Source of the DNA: Diphasiastrum complanatum
Taxonomy: Eukaryota; Streptophyta; Lycopodiopsida; Lycopodiales; Lycopodiaceae
DNA: 64,000 bases
Reading direction: 5' to 3'
NCBI GenBank assembly: GCA_029204225.1
Contig: CM055093.1
Coordinates: 26,426,066 to 26,490,065 of the forward strand
Shown: one piece after another, positions 54,600-64,000 of the stretch
How positions within the stretch are numbered: the first letter of the stretch is position 1
Layout: each line of letters opens with the position of its first letter
Made by a program: the position numbers and the translations under genes
Notes under the pieces: model-generated
Seen by the model: the letters and a program-made list of their open reading frames with translations, nothing else
The model's database searches: none
What the model was told of the DNA's origin: nothing

Positions 54600-55400
54600 A
54601 AAATTCTTTCTCCTCGCACGTGCCCATCACGCAGGAGAGAGCCCTCTTCCCCTCGGGCCTTCCGCCCACTCAGGCACACACCCTTGGGCGGTGTGCCCTC
54701 CGAAGGCAAAAGGCCGTCAAGGCGGCCTTCCCCCACAGAATGCCACATGTCTATTTTTCCCTCACAACTCTACCGTGTCCACACCATTGGCCTTGGGGTA
54801 GAATAGTGTGTTTTGCCATGTGGCAAATTATGAGGTGGACCAATAAATCATTCATGTGTCTTCTCTAGCTTTCATTAAAACGTTCGAACGATCTTGAGCA
54901 TTATTGCTTTGCTTTGCTGCTGTTACTGCTTCTCCGTCTAGTACTGAAATTTATCAGTCTCTCCTTCGAAGCTTTGCAGATCGCGCTTGATTTGCTATTT
55001 CATCACACACCGTCGTCGATGGCTTCATTCACACACCGTCGTGCTACAAGCTCTGGACAAGCAATACACTCTTCTCATTATTGATGAACACCGTCAGCAG
55101 CAGCATAGTTCGCAAAATGCCTGCAGAATTGGGGAGTCTGAGCGTGTGTGTGTCCAACTGGGAGTCGGGGCTGGAGGTAAAAGCAGCAGGTGCAGGAGGG
55201 CATGGCTTGGTAGGAGGATGGCAGAGCAGAAGAGGAGGTATATTTGTGGTGGAAAGAGTGATGCTCTGTAACCGTGCTTTCAATGCAGGGCTGGATGATC
55301 GGCGCCTCCTCATCGTCCGCTGCCGAGCATCCCAAAGCAGTTCCAGGTCCTCTCTCTCTCTCTCCTTCAACCGTGCTGCTATGTTTGTTCGTTCTTTCGT
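54600..55400. promoter_or_regulatory. GC-rich island, candidate promoter and first exon
   Basis: GC content and codon-like texture jump over ~800 bp in an AT-rich neighbourhood. Plus strand: a (pyrimidine-rich, CTTCTCCGTCT) leader-like stretch at 54900-55010. ATGGCTTC at 55019 opens a short frame. A longer frame opens at 55081 (ATG at 55081 or 55084: MNTVSSSIVRKMPAELGSLS, later LLIVRCRASQSSS), which resembles an organelle-targeting N-terminus. A GT follows TTCCAG near 55346. The minus strand also has open Ser/Pro-rich frames (55044-55422), so direction is undecided. No family recognised. Confidence 0.35.
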
Positions 55401-55674
55401 GATCTGCTCTTTTTTTAAACAAGAACTAATCTATTATACGAAGAATACGGATTTTTTCCCCATCTGTGTAGCAATATCCCTTCAAAACGTAACTGAGAAG
55501 TCTTAGGGCATTTTATATTTTGCTTTTACAGACGTAAGATATTGCTTCTTGGTAAGATCTCTCACTCATGTTGCGTCTGCTTAGAGTAATCAACTGTACT
55601 CATAATAAACAGTAAATCGAGGTGACATTTGTTAGATTGTTGCTATAATTTATGAAGCATCAAGGTAGTCAATG

Positions 55675-56153
55675 TGTAAAATCCTAAACCAAGGATCTTA
55701 TTCTAAGCATGCCATAACAAGCAAACACAAAGGGTGGGATGGTGGACAAACCAACCCAACCACTCCTAGATCGTACGGATCTAGCCCCCAAGCTATGGAT
55801 CAATCTCATTGAGGAATGAGGAATCACACCAGCAGCATAGTGCTACCAGTCATGCAATCAAGCATACACTAGTGAGAGCCCAATATGTATACTTATACCC
55901 TCCAAGGCCCATGCACCACTAGTAGTGCACTGTGACACGTCACTGAACACCTCTGCAGCCTATCTGGGCCACGTTATCCAGTTCCTCAATGACTCACTGA
56001 TAGACCCATACAAATCCACCATCATGAGTTTAGGCCTACAACCATTAATTATGACCTTATGCACAAGGGCCCCAATTCCCTTATAGTCACAATTAACTTA
56101 CGGGTTGTTGGTCTACCCGAGACCAGTAGCGTGGGCATGACATTCTTCCCCCC
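55675..56153 (-). repeat. Gypsy 3' LTR and polypurine tract
   Basis: Minus strand GGGGGGAAGAA (56153-56143) followed by TGTCATGCCCACGC at 56142. If the LTR ends at the TIR terminus (TTTTACA, 55675) it is 468 bp. The end could also lie at about 55716. Confidence 0.6.
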
Positions 56154-56179
56154 TTATTCAAGTTCTGTCCTCAGAACTT

Positions 56180-57340
56180 AAAGCTAGGGAAGTTCTTCCT
56201 TAAGCTCCCTTCCTGTTACCAGGAATCATCATCCTCTGTGCGACTCTTCCATCGAACCTTAGATGCTTGGTAACTATATGATTTCTCAATCGTTTAGTTC
56301 TTGTATCCAAGATCCTTCCGGGTTCAAGTCGAGACACACCCGATGATTCATCCAACGGGTCCATTTGGTCTCCAGAACCAAGATGCTCTCCTTCACGTAG
56401 ACTCTTCTTGAGTCAGCCTACGTGAAAAACCGGATGCATTTGAGTTCCTTCCGGGAGGTCCAATCGGTAAGCTAAGGATCCGATCTTTTACAAGATCTAA
56501 TACGGTCCTCTGTATCTAGGGGACAATTTATAATTCTTGCCCGTATGCATTACACTAGAATCCTTCGGGATTTTTCAACACACCCAAACCCCCATTTGAA
56601 AGTCTCGAGGCGATCATTTCAGATTAGCATAATGCCGGTCCCTATCTTGGGCACACTAGACATTTTCACGTGCAATCCGTAGCATTTCTTGCATATCATG
56701 TAGGAAATTCGCTACCTTTTGAAACCTGATCGTACGAGTCTCTACCGAAATGAGTGATATAGGTTCAAAACTGCATATAAGCACGCACGGGCTATAACCG
56801 GTAGCCAAATGCTTACTATAACTCAATCTCCATCAAGGATAACTTCCTCTCCGAGGAGATTGCTATCAAAATATAAATACATATCTCATCCGATCTTCTG
56901 ATCTCGCAGGTAATCTTTCTCTTAAACGATCAAGTATAACTAGAATCTGAACCATGATTCATCAATCATAATTCATCGGATTCTTGTCCTATACTCAATA
57001 AGAGAACGTGATACCCTAGCATAGGGAACTCAATCAAGGGCAAATACGCTTCCCAATGAGATTGCCACCGGAACATATGCTCAGAGCATTTTCTCCCTCA
57101 CCTGATTTGTTCTTTCATCTGACCAATGGTCAGAAGAACTTAAGCTCAGAGTCATCCCTAGTTTAGCGAGTACGGCCGACAAAAAGTGACCAGTAAACCT
57201 TGGATCGCGATCGTTCACAAAGTCACTAGGTAATCCGTAAAGTCTAAACAGACGCTCTACAACTACTTAAGCAAAATTAGATGCTTTCCTGGTAATCATA
57301 AGAGTGCATCACAATTCTCAGAAGACACACGAGTTGTTCC
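56180..57340 (-). pseudogene. Ty3/gypsy integrase and C-terminal remnant
   Basis: Minus strand: TRKASNFA, VVVERLFRLYGLPSDFVNDR, DPRFTGHFLSAVLAKLGMTL and SDERTNQVREKML carry the second catalytic Asp and the Glu (57280-57070). Rearranged, stop-filled sequence follows, including a duplicated segment (56840-57060). MICKKCYGLHVK comes next (56690). Then MHPVFHV (56430) and EPGRILDTRTKRLRNHIVTK (about 56330-56270), a chromodomain entry. It leads to the PPT at 56153. The first catalytic Asp was not found. Confidence 0.8.
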
Positions 57341-58977
57341 AAAAAGTCCTTTCCATCAGGAAAGTTTCAGAATTTTTTAACTCACTTACGGTGCCTATAT
57401 AAGGATTGTAATCCAAAAACGCCCTTACTTTAGCCATGGCACAAAGTGTCATTCCAAAGTTAGGATCCCATCCAGAATACGTCTGGATTCAATTATTCTT
57501 AAGTTCTTATCTAGAATAACTCAAGATTCACCAGAACCTCATTACGTGAAGTTCTAACTTTTGGCAACCAACAATAATCCAACTCTCCTGAGTCTTCCTG
57601 GATAGCATTCTATCCTTTCCAATCGGGAAAAGATAAGGCCAAAAGTTCTCGTGTATTCTATGCACATAAGACCTTTAAATGAATCCAAACTTGACCCATA
57701 AGGGTTGCGACTTATAAGCAATACATTTCAACAACAATATTTATAAGAGAGGTTATATTGTTGATTCAAACAACTAACTCAGAAGTAGTGCTCCTGACTC
57801 GGTTAGTTGTATCAGATTTAGAAAATTTTAAAATGTGTAGGTGTGGTACCAAAACACCACATTTAATTTGATTCTAAATCAATTCTAGGTCAATAGGCAA
57901 TTCTCAATGAGAAATTACTATAACCTAGCGAGAAATTGTCTCTACACAATTCTTATCAATATGCCTATGTTTTAATGACTAGTTTATGCATGCTTATAAA
58001 CTTAGTCCAAGAAATCCTTTGTGATCCATAGGATTAAAGGTTTGTACAAAAAGGTTTCATGATCACACAAAGATTCATAGCATATCTCTACATATATCAC
58101 TTGATCTGTACACAATACTTTTTTAACCGAGAATCCTGTAACTTGGTTATCCTCTAAGAGAGAATATTTCTCAAAGAGTGCTATTTCACAACCAAAATCT
58201 CAACTGGAGATAATCAAAAGAATATATTGTTAGCGCAAATTTCCTTCCTTGCATCAATCCACGGACCTCAGTCCTCACTGAGATCAAGTTGATTACCACC
58301 AACAAGGAGAATTCGGTGGAGTAAGCAACAAAGAGAGGAAATTTTGGATTGCTCTTCCTGTTGATTTCCTTTTATGAAGTGTAATCGATTGTGTGGTATG
58401 TGCACTACTAGGTATACAATTGGTTCGATTTTTATGCACTTCATATTGGTTTTTAGGAAGTAAATTCCGATTTTAGGGAGCACTTTTGTGAAAGCAATGG
58501 TTTCAATTTTGAGGTTGCTGGTTTTTTAGTTATGGCTTCTTGTTCTTCACATAACCGTGGTTTATGTGTTTAGTATTGGCTGTCTTTTGCTTTTATGATG
58601 GAGCCGGATTTGGCTTAAATCTAAGGAAAGCAGGAAAAGAGGCTCAATAAGACTAATCTGTTGCTTTGAGTGTTGGTGATTTCTTACAGGGTTTGCATGG
58701 CGGTTTCTTGGTGATTTACAGGACAATGCTGTATTTTTGGCAAACTAACAAGTTTTGCAGGCTTGTGTGAGTCAGTAAAGCCATCATTTTGCTGGTATGG
58801 GTTACAGGAAAGCCTATCTTGAGTATTGGATGAGGCAACCTGCAAATCAGGGTTCTTGCAAAAAATTGGGCAGCATGTACCCTGTTTTTCAGCCTTTGAG
58901 AAACCTACTTGATGTAAATTTGTAACAATAGTTTGCTTATGCATGTAAGGATATAAAGCAACTGTAGAAACGCCTTA
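57341..58977. other. No gene recognised inside the TIR unit
   Basis: AT-rich. If the unit encoded its own protein it should lie here, but I see only short unassigned minus frames (58268-58483, 58684-58944). Confidence 0.45.
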
Positions 58978-59023
58978 ATGGCATGCTTAGAATAGGATCC
59001 TTGGTTTAGGATTTTACACAATG

Positions 59024-59879
59024 TATCAAGAAGCATTTGTTGTTTTCTTTTATAGAAAGCCTAGAATTATGAAGGCAGGTTTTCATGCCTTTGTCCATGT
59101 GCACATGAAGTATTACTACCTTCTGCCAGAACTTCACGACTATCATGAATATTGAAAGCTGCATAAGCCACATACTTCAATTTGGTTGCCAGTGAGAGAC
59201 ACTCTGCTTGCTTTGATCATTTGATGGTTTTCAATGTAAACTCTATCTCCATAAGTTCCTTAGAACAGTAGGAAATAAGACATTGTTGATCACATCTTCA
59301 ATCGGAATACAAAATTTGCTACATAACATATCATAATGTTTGTGATACTTTTGCAATTCTTGGGTTGTCCAGTCAACCAGAACTGGACTTCTTAAGGTTT
59401 TTTTTTTGCTTTGGTTTCAGAAAGTACACCACTTGATCCTATTGCTGGTGTTGGACAAGATTTGTGGTCTACTAAGAAGACTTTTGATTTAGCCATCTCC
59501 TATAAATAATTGAACTCCTTGTATCCTTCCTAGTGTTTCACCCTAAATTTGGTTATTGCATTGAAAATCATCTATTCACTTGAAATTGTTGAGACTAGTT
59601 TTGTGAAAGAAAATAAATTTGTCATAATGAGGTATTATTGGATGCCATTACAAAAACTTATAAATGCTAGGTGAGTAATAGAGTTGTAAGCCCCAATCTA
59701 TTAGGAGCTTGCCATAGCTAGAGCAAGAAAGGCATAACATGGCTTGTAGTTAGAGACTTGCTTAGAGTGCATAATTATAGACACCAAGCATGGCTTAAAA
59801 TTATGCACGATTATGACACAACAAATCAAATATTCTGACGCCTTCAAGCAACAAGATCTCCACACTTACTACTAAAGGT
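59024..59879. other. No gene recognised
   Basis: AT-rich spacer between the TIR unit and the following gypsy remnant. Confidence 0.5.
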
Positions 59880-61250
59880 GTAGTTGCAAAAAAATCCATC
59901 AATAGTTTGGACTGTTGAAATGAATGAGAATTATAAAACTTTCAAGCATTGTGTTTCTATGGGTCCGAATTTATACATAATTGATTCCAATAGGCCATTT
60001 GTGGTAGAACGGATGCTAGCATTTTGTATGGTGCCAACTTTATGGTGATGATTGATCACCAATCTTTTAAGTGCCTATGTGATGTTGTTTATCTTAGAGA
60101 TCTCAAGAAATTTTGAAATGTTAAGATATTGAAAGATTCTAACATAAGCATTGGCTTACTTTTTTCAGAAGGAAAAGCTATGTTAAGTGGACCTTAGGGG
60201 CCAAAACTTGCAGCAATGTCATTACGACCCTTGTGTGGGTCATCCTGGCAAACAAGAACTCTTGACCTTATTAAACAGAACTTTTATTGGTAAAAAATGA
60301 AAGGTCACATTGAGGCTTACATTCAAGGTTGTGAACTATGCCAGCTTAATAAAGTAGAAGGGCTCAAAGTTTTGGGTCTTTTACATTCCTTGGAAACTCT
60401 TAGCAAGAAATTTGAAAGTATTTCAATAGATTTTGCGATTGGACTCCCTAGAACTAGAAAGGGTTACAATGCTATTTGGGTAGTTGTTGACAAGGTAACC
60501 AAAATGGCCCAATTTATATCAACTAAATCTATCTGAAAATAGTCCAGTTTTTTGTTAAAAAGTTGTTCAAATTATATGGATTGTGGAATAACATTGTTAG
60601 TGATCGAGACTCTAGGTCCATTGGCAAATTCTGGTCATCAATTTTTGAAAAACTTGAAAAAACCCCTAGTCTAAATTTTTTGGATCACTCGATATTTGAT
60701 AGGTAGACAAAATGTGTCAACTATGTATCTCATTGGCTGTCTGATTGGGAAAAGTACCTTCGAATGTTTGAGTTCGCACATAATAGTGCGAAGCATTATG
60801 CCATTGGATTCAGTCCTTTTATGCTATTGTATGGTTGTCAGTCTTGTTCACCAATTTTTGTCGAACTCAAAGGTCGCAAGGTGCAAGCTGCAGCAGATTT
60901 CTTGCAAGACATGCAGGAAATGTTGCCAGTGGCCAAAGAAAGCATTAAAACCGCCTAGGATCTATCAGTTGGAGTTGGGGGTTCATCTTGTGTTTCACGT
61001 AAGCTGTTTGAAAAATGACTTGGTAGGAAGGATAACCTGATTTTAGAAGGTGAACTAGTGGAGTTGTAGGATTTGACTACCTTTGTACCGGCGCGGTGCT
61101 AAAGAAGATTGTTGATGTTCATCGACAAACTTTACGGTTTTTGAACATTTCGTATGTTGGAAAGGGAAATTAGGACACTTGGGAGAGAGAAGACTACCTA
61201 GGAATGTACTTCTCTGATTTGCTCTCTTTAGGAGGAAGCTCTTAAAGGGT
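59880..61250 (+). pseudogene. Ty3/gypsy RNase H, integrase and chromodomain remnant
   Basis: RNase H starts with FVVE...DAS at about 60000 and jumps directly to LYGANFMVMIDHQSFK, so ~100 codons are deleted. Zinc-finger part MKGHIEAYIQGCELCQLNK (60297), core SIDFAIGLPRTRKGYNAIWV, VSDRDSRSIGKFWSSIFEKL (60600), and C-terminal FEFAHNSAKHYAIGFSPFML and FLQDMQEMLPVAKES run to 60960. PRIYQLELGVHLVFHVSCLK follows after a deletion. The end is chromodomain-like: VLKKIVDVHRQTLRFLNISY, DTWEREDY (61100-61200). The Glu block (DGQxER) is lost. Multiple stops. Confidence 0.9.
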
Positions 61251-61258
61251 GAGGGAAT

Positions 61259-61772
61259 GTTACATACCCATAAGGACACGTCGCAATTCACCTGAGGTGA
61301 CAGTCTCGTGACACGAGAGGGAATGCTGCTTTGGAGCTATAGATTGTCTGGGTGCCACGTGTTAATGTTCTATTGGTGAGGGGTGACCCCTTGTTTGTTG
61401 ACCTACGATTGCGTGCAACTGAGGCATGTTGATGGTTCAAACATGACCGTGATGGCAAAGATGACCGCACCTATATAGTTTGATCTCCTTGAGATGGGTA
61501 TTCATTCTCATCCTGAGAGTGGAGAGCTTTTCGCACATCGTTAGGCCAAGGCGATATCTTAGCCTTAAGATGTAGGTATGCGAGGGCTGAAGGTAGGATG
61601 TGGTGGCATGGGACGTTGTAGTGTGGTGGAGACTTGAGCATGCTTGATGGTATTCTATATCACCAATGTATGGGGTGAGATATCTCTATGGATGGTTGGT
61701 AATAGAGTGTTCGTCGCTTGATTGCTTTGTTAACTTTACCTTTGTTGGTATCAATGATGGGAGTTCCTAACA
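61259..61772 (+). repeat. 3' LTR of the preceding gypsy, with polypurine tract
   Basis: AAAGGGTGAGGGAA (61245-61258) precedes TGTTACATACCC. The LTR ends TTCCTAACA at 61772, giving TGTTA...TAACA ends and 514 bp. TATA box CTATATAG at 61471-61478, following CGCAC. No 5' partner in the window. Confidence 0.75.
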
Positions 61773-63451
61773 GTGTAGACGATGGATTGATAATGGTGAA
61801 CCTTTCTTTGATTGGAAATCCAACAAATTTGTTAGCCTAAAGAATTGGGCAAGTTGAAGTCTCTTTGAAAAACAAGTTATATAAGAGATATTGAAAAGTT
61901 TCATTGAACTTTACAATTTTGAATGCATGCAATCATAAGAGGGCCATTTTAAAGGCCAAGTGCTTTAGACATTTCTAAGGTTGCAACTTAATCTACAGGA
62001 TCTGGAAATTGAAGCTTGAAGGAGATGCAAATTGCATTTGGAATGGGAGCATTTAGTTTGTCTTTTTTGTAAGGGCGGGGAAGATGAAGGAGACATCTTG
62101 TTGATTGTGGGAGCGAGTAGAATATCAGGGAGGAATTTGATGTTAGTTTTGATGCCAATCGCTACTTCATGTTTCCTTCATTTGAATGATCTAGACTTAT
62201 TTGGAAGCTTCCATCAAAGTTCAAATGAAGTAGGTATCTTTCAATTGGTTTCTAGTGCTTGGGTACACATATTTGGTTATTGATATTGTACAATTAAAGC
62301 ATACAACAACATTGAGCATAGCTTTTGTTGTTACTTTTTCCCACAAATTGTTGGTCTCCATAGATAGTGGGCAAATAACAACACAAGAAATGTAATGCAA
62401 TTAGAAGAAGTGCAAATATGCTGAAGGCAAATGTAAACATGTTCAAATGAATAACAATATGAGAACAATGATATCAAGGAACTGTTGAACTAAAAGTTGG
62501 AAACTTGTTAAAGTTAGAAATTAGAGCTAACTCCACTCTCCACTCCATCGCCTAAGCACAATGAAGCCCTATGGGCCTCTTTTTATTGTCTAGGGCATGA
62601 ATTCGGTCCAACCTCAATGGGTGACAAGTAAGTGTATAGATTTATAGCCTTGCCCCAAGTAAGTTACAAAGAGCGATTTTAAAGTATTTAATCTTGTTTA
62701 GAATGTTTTCACAAGTTTCAAGGAATTTTTTTCTAGGAGATTTTCATTGAGAGTTGTGGCAATTTCTTCAATGTAGTTTTAACTGGCTGGTTCTATTCGG
62801 AAACAAATATAGGGCAAGAAGTTTTTTTTTTTGGATTTCCTTGTCCCAAAAAGTTTTCTTTGGAAAATTGAAGTCATTTTAAGTGTGATCTTCACCAAAT
62901 CAATGCACAAACCTCTCACGTGTGAAATCTAAGTTGGTAAAAAAATTTGATTCAATTCAAATGAAGCCTTCACTAAATCAATGTTTAGGTGGCAGAGCTC
63001 TTTTATATATGATCCATATAGATTGTCTTGGTATATAATGGCCTAATAATAGATATTTTATCCTCACTTGCTGTGAATGTTTGATCGGACATGTTGACTG
63101 TTTCATTGAAACTTAATCCAAATCTGAACCAAATTGAAGTTTATCAAACCGAAGGAGTGGTTCAACTATGCCAAAGTGATTATGTGATCCAGTAATGAAT
63201 AGGATGGGACAATCGCCTACTTATGGACTGTACTCTGTGCATAGAGTTGCGATTGCTCTCTGAAATTGAAACCAGCACTTGATTTGGCTATAACAGAACG
63301 CTAGGAGAAAAATCAGCCAAAAAAAATAAAAATTATACATCTGATTCGCTGGTTTGAACACGATTCCAACCGACACTGGAAACTTTGATTCAGACTCAAT
63401 TAGAACCTCGATTCATTGTCCATAAATAAATTACAAAAGACATCTAGAATC

Positions 63452-63490
<39 letters not shown>

Positions 63491-64000
63491 GGACGGTTCT
63501 TTGCTTTAAAATGCTCCGTTACACTATGCACATTTTAACTGCAACACACGACGATCGACACTTCGAAAACAAGGTCCTATACCCATACCACATTAAACCT
63601 CTCTTGTTTAAAGGTTTTTTACCATTTATACTTACTTTTACTACAAGTTACACGCGTTACAAAGTATTTTAAGCTTAGCCACAACTTATGGACAGGAGTA
63701 ATAGTACTGTTGCTTCCTCAAGAAGCTCCACGACCTACTACTATATATATGAGACAATTTAGTCTACATCTTCTACGCCAAAATATGGAGATTTTTTACT
63801 ACAGACTTCTTGTGATAGCGCCCTAACAACTTCTCCTCTATTGCAATGTTTATACGGTAAGAAACTCATGACTACATTGCTTTTCCTATGTATCTTCTAC
63901 ATTGCTTCAGCGACGAACTACAAGTGTATTTTATGCTTAGTTTATATATCATTTCTGATCGTTTTTTCCACTAACTGAAGCGCTTGATCATAGCTTGAAT
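61773..64000. other. No gene recognised; short (CT)n at 63453-63488
   Basis: AT-rich. A plus frame at 62032-62283 matches nothing I know. Only the CT tract is clear. Confidence 0.5.

Larger units (their letters stand above)
55675..59018. mobile_element. 3,344-bp unit with 41-bp terminal inverted repeats and CAATG duplication
   Basis: Left end TGTAAAATCCTAAACCAAGG (55675 onwards) is the reverse complement of the right end (58978-59018) over 41 bp with one mismatch. CAATG at 55670-55674 is repeated at 59019-59023. TG...CA ends and a 5-bp duplication are the signature of a retroviral-type integrase, but long TIRs are not LTR-like. Inside lies a minus-strand gypsy integrase/LTR remnant (55716-57340) and ~1.6 kb without recognisable coding. 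It could be a TIR transposon with a nested gypsy, or an LTR element with one end duplicated in inverse. Confidence 0.7.

Noticed and set aside
1-64000. tRNA or rRNA genes
   Set aside because: tRNA-like strings are only retrotransposon primer binding sites (7664, 25601). I saw no cloverleaf or rRNA sequence, though a tRNA-scan was not possible.

Overview
This is nuclear DNA from a large, retrotransposon-filled land-plant genome. The base composition is AT-rich. Almost every recognisable protein stretch is a decayed Ty3/gypsy (mostly chromovirus) or Ty1/copia polyprotein, and no prokaryotic signal is present. Giant TE-packed introns suggest a gymnosperm or fern-type genome, but the species is not identifiable from what I can see.

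Host gene. Four short minus-strand exons can be joined in phase with GT/AG borders: 29921-29956 (36 nt), 29063-29190, 28566-28714 and 5666-5810. They read as the central part of a TruA/PUS1-type tRNA pseudouridine synthase, including the catalytic SRTD motif. The last two exons are separated by a 22,755-bp intron (5811-28565). That intron holds a satellite-like array, a young chromovirus, a LINE and two older gypsy remnants. The exon before 29956 and the exon after 5666 were not found, so the gene continues across more large introns.

Layout. 1-2.7 kb: end of an old plus-strand gypsy pol with its 3' LTR. 4.1-4.6 kb: LTR-like regulatory segment with two perfect heat-shock-element arrays. 5.9-16.1 kb: six ~670-bp tandem units, each starting with a (CT)n tract. 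Unit 3 is split by a 6,271-bp chromovirus (7305-13575; 5-bp TSD CCTTA, LTRs differing at 3 bases plus 1 indel, PBS and PPT present, but gag and pol broken). 17.0-18.4 kb: minus gypsy remnant. 18.5-19.9 kb: LINE endonuclease/RT remnant. 20.4-27.0 kb: an LTR element whose 5' LTR is split by a truncated minus gypsy. 28.5-30 kb: host exons. 30.3-38 kb: a patchwork of copia and gypsy pieces in both orientations. 38.3-44.7 kb: GC-rich inverted repeats, MITE-like repeats, a ~51-bp minisatellite and short recent duplications. 45.1-49.8 kb: two copia remnants in opposite orientation. 49.9-51.2 kb: plus gypsy RNase H/integrase. 54.6-55.4 kb: GC-rich island that could be a promoter and first exon. 55.675-59.018 kb: a 3,344-bp unit with 41-bp terminal inverted repeats and a CAATG target duplication, carrying gypsy integrase remnants. 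59.9-61.8 kb: plus gypsy remnant with chromodomain and 3' LTR.

No transposon in the window looks autonomous. The genes do not form a pathway. The biology is one housekeeping RNA-modification gene hosting many generations of nested transposons.
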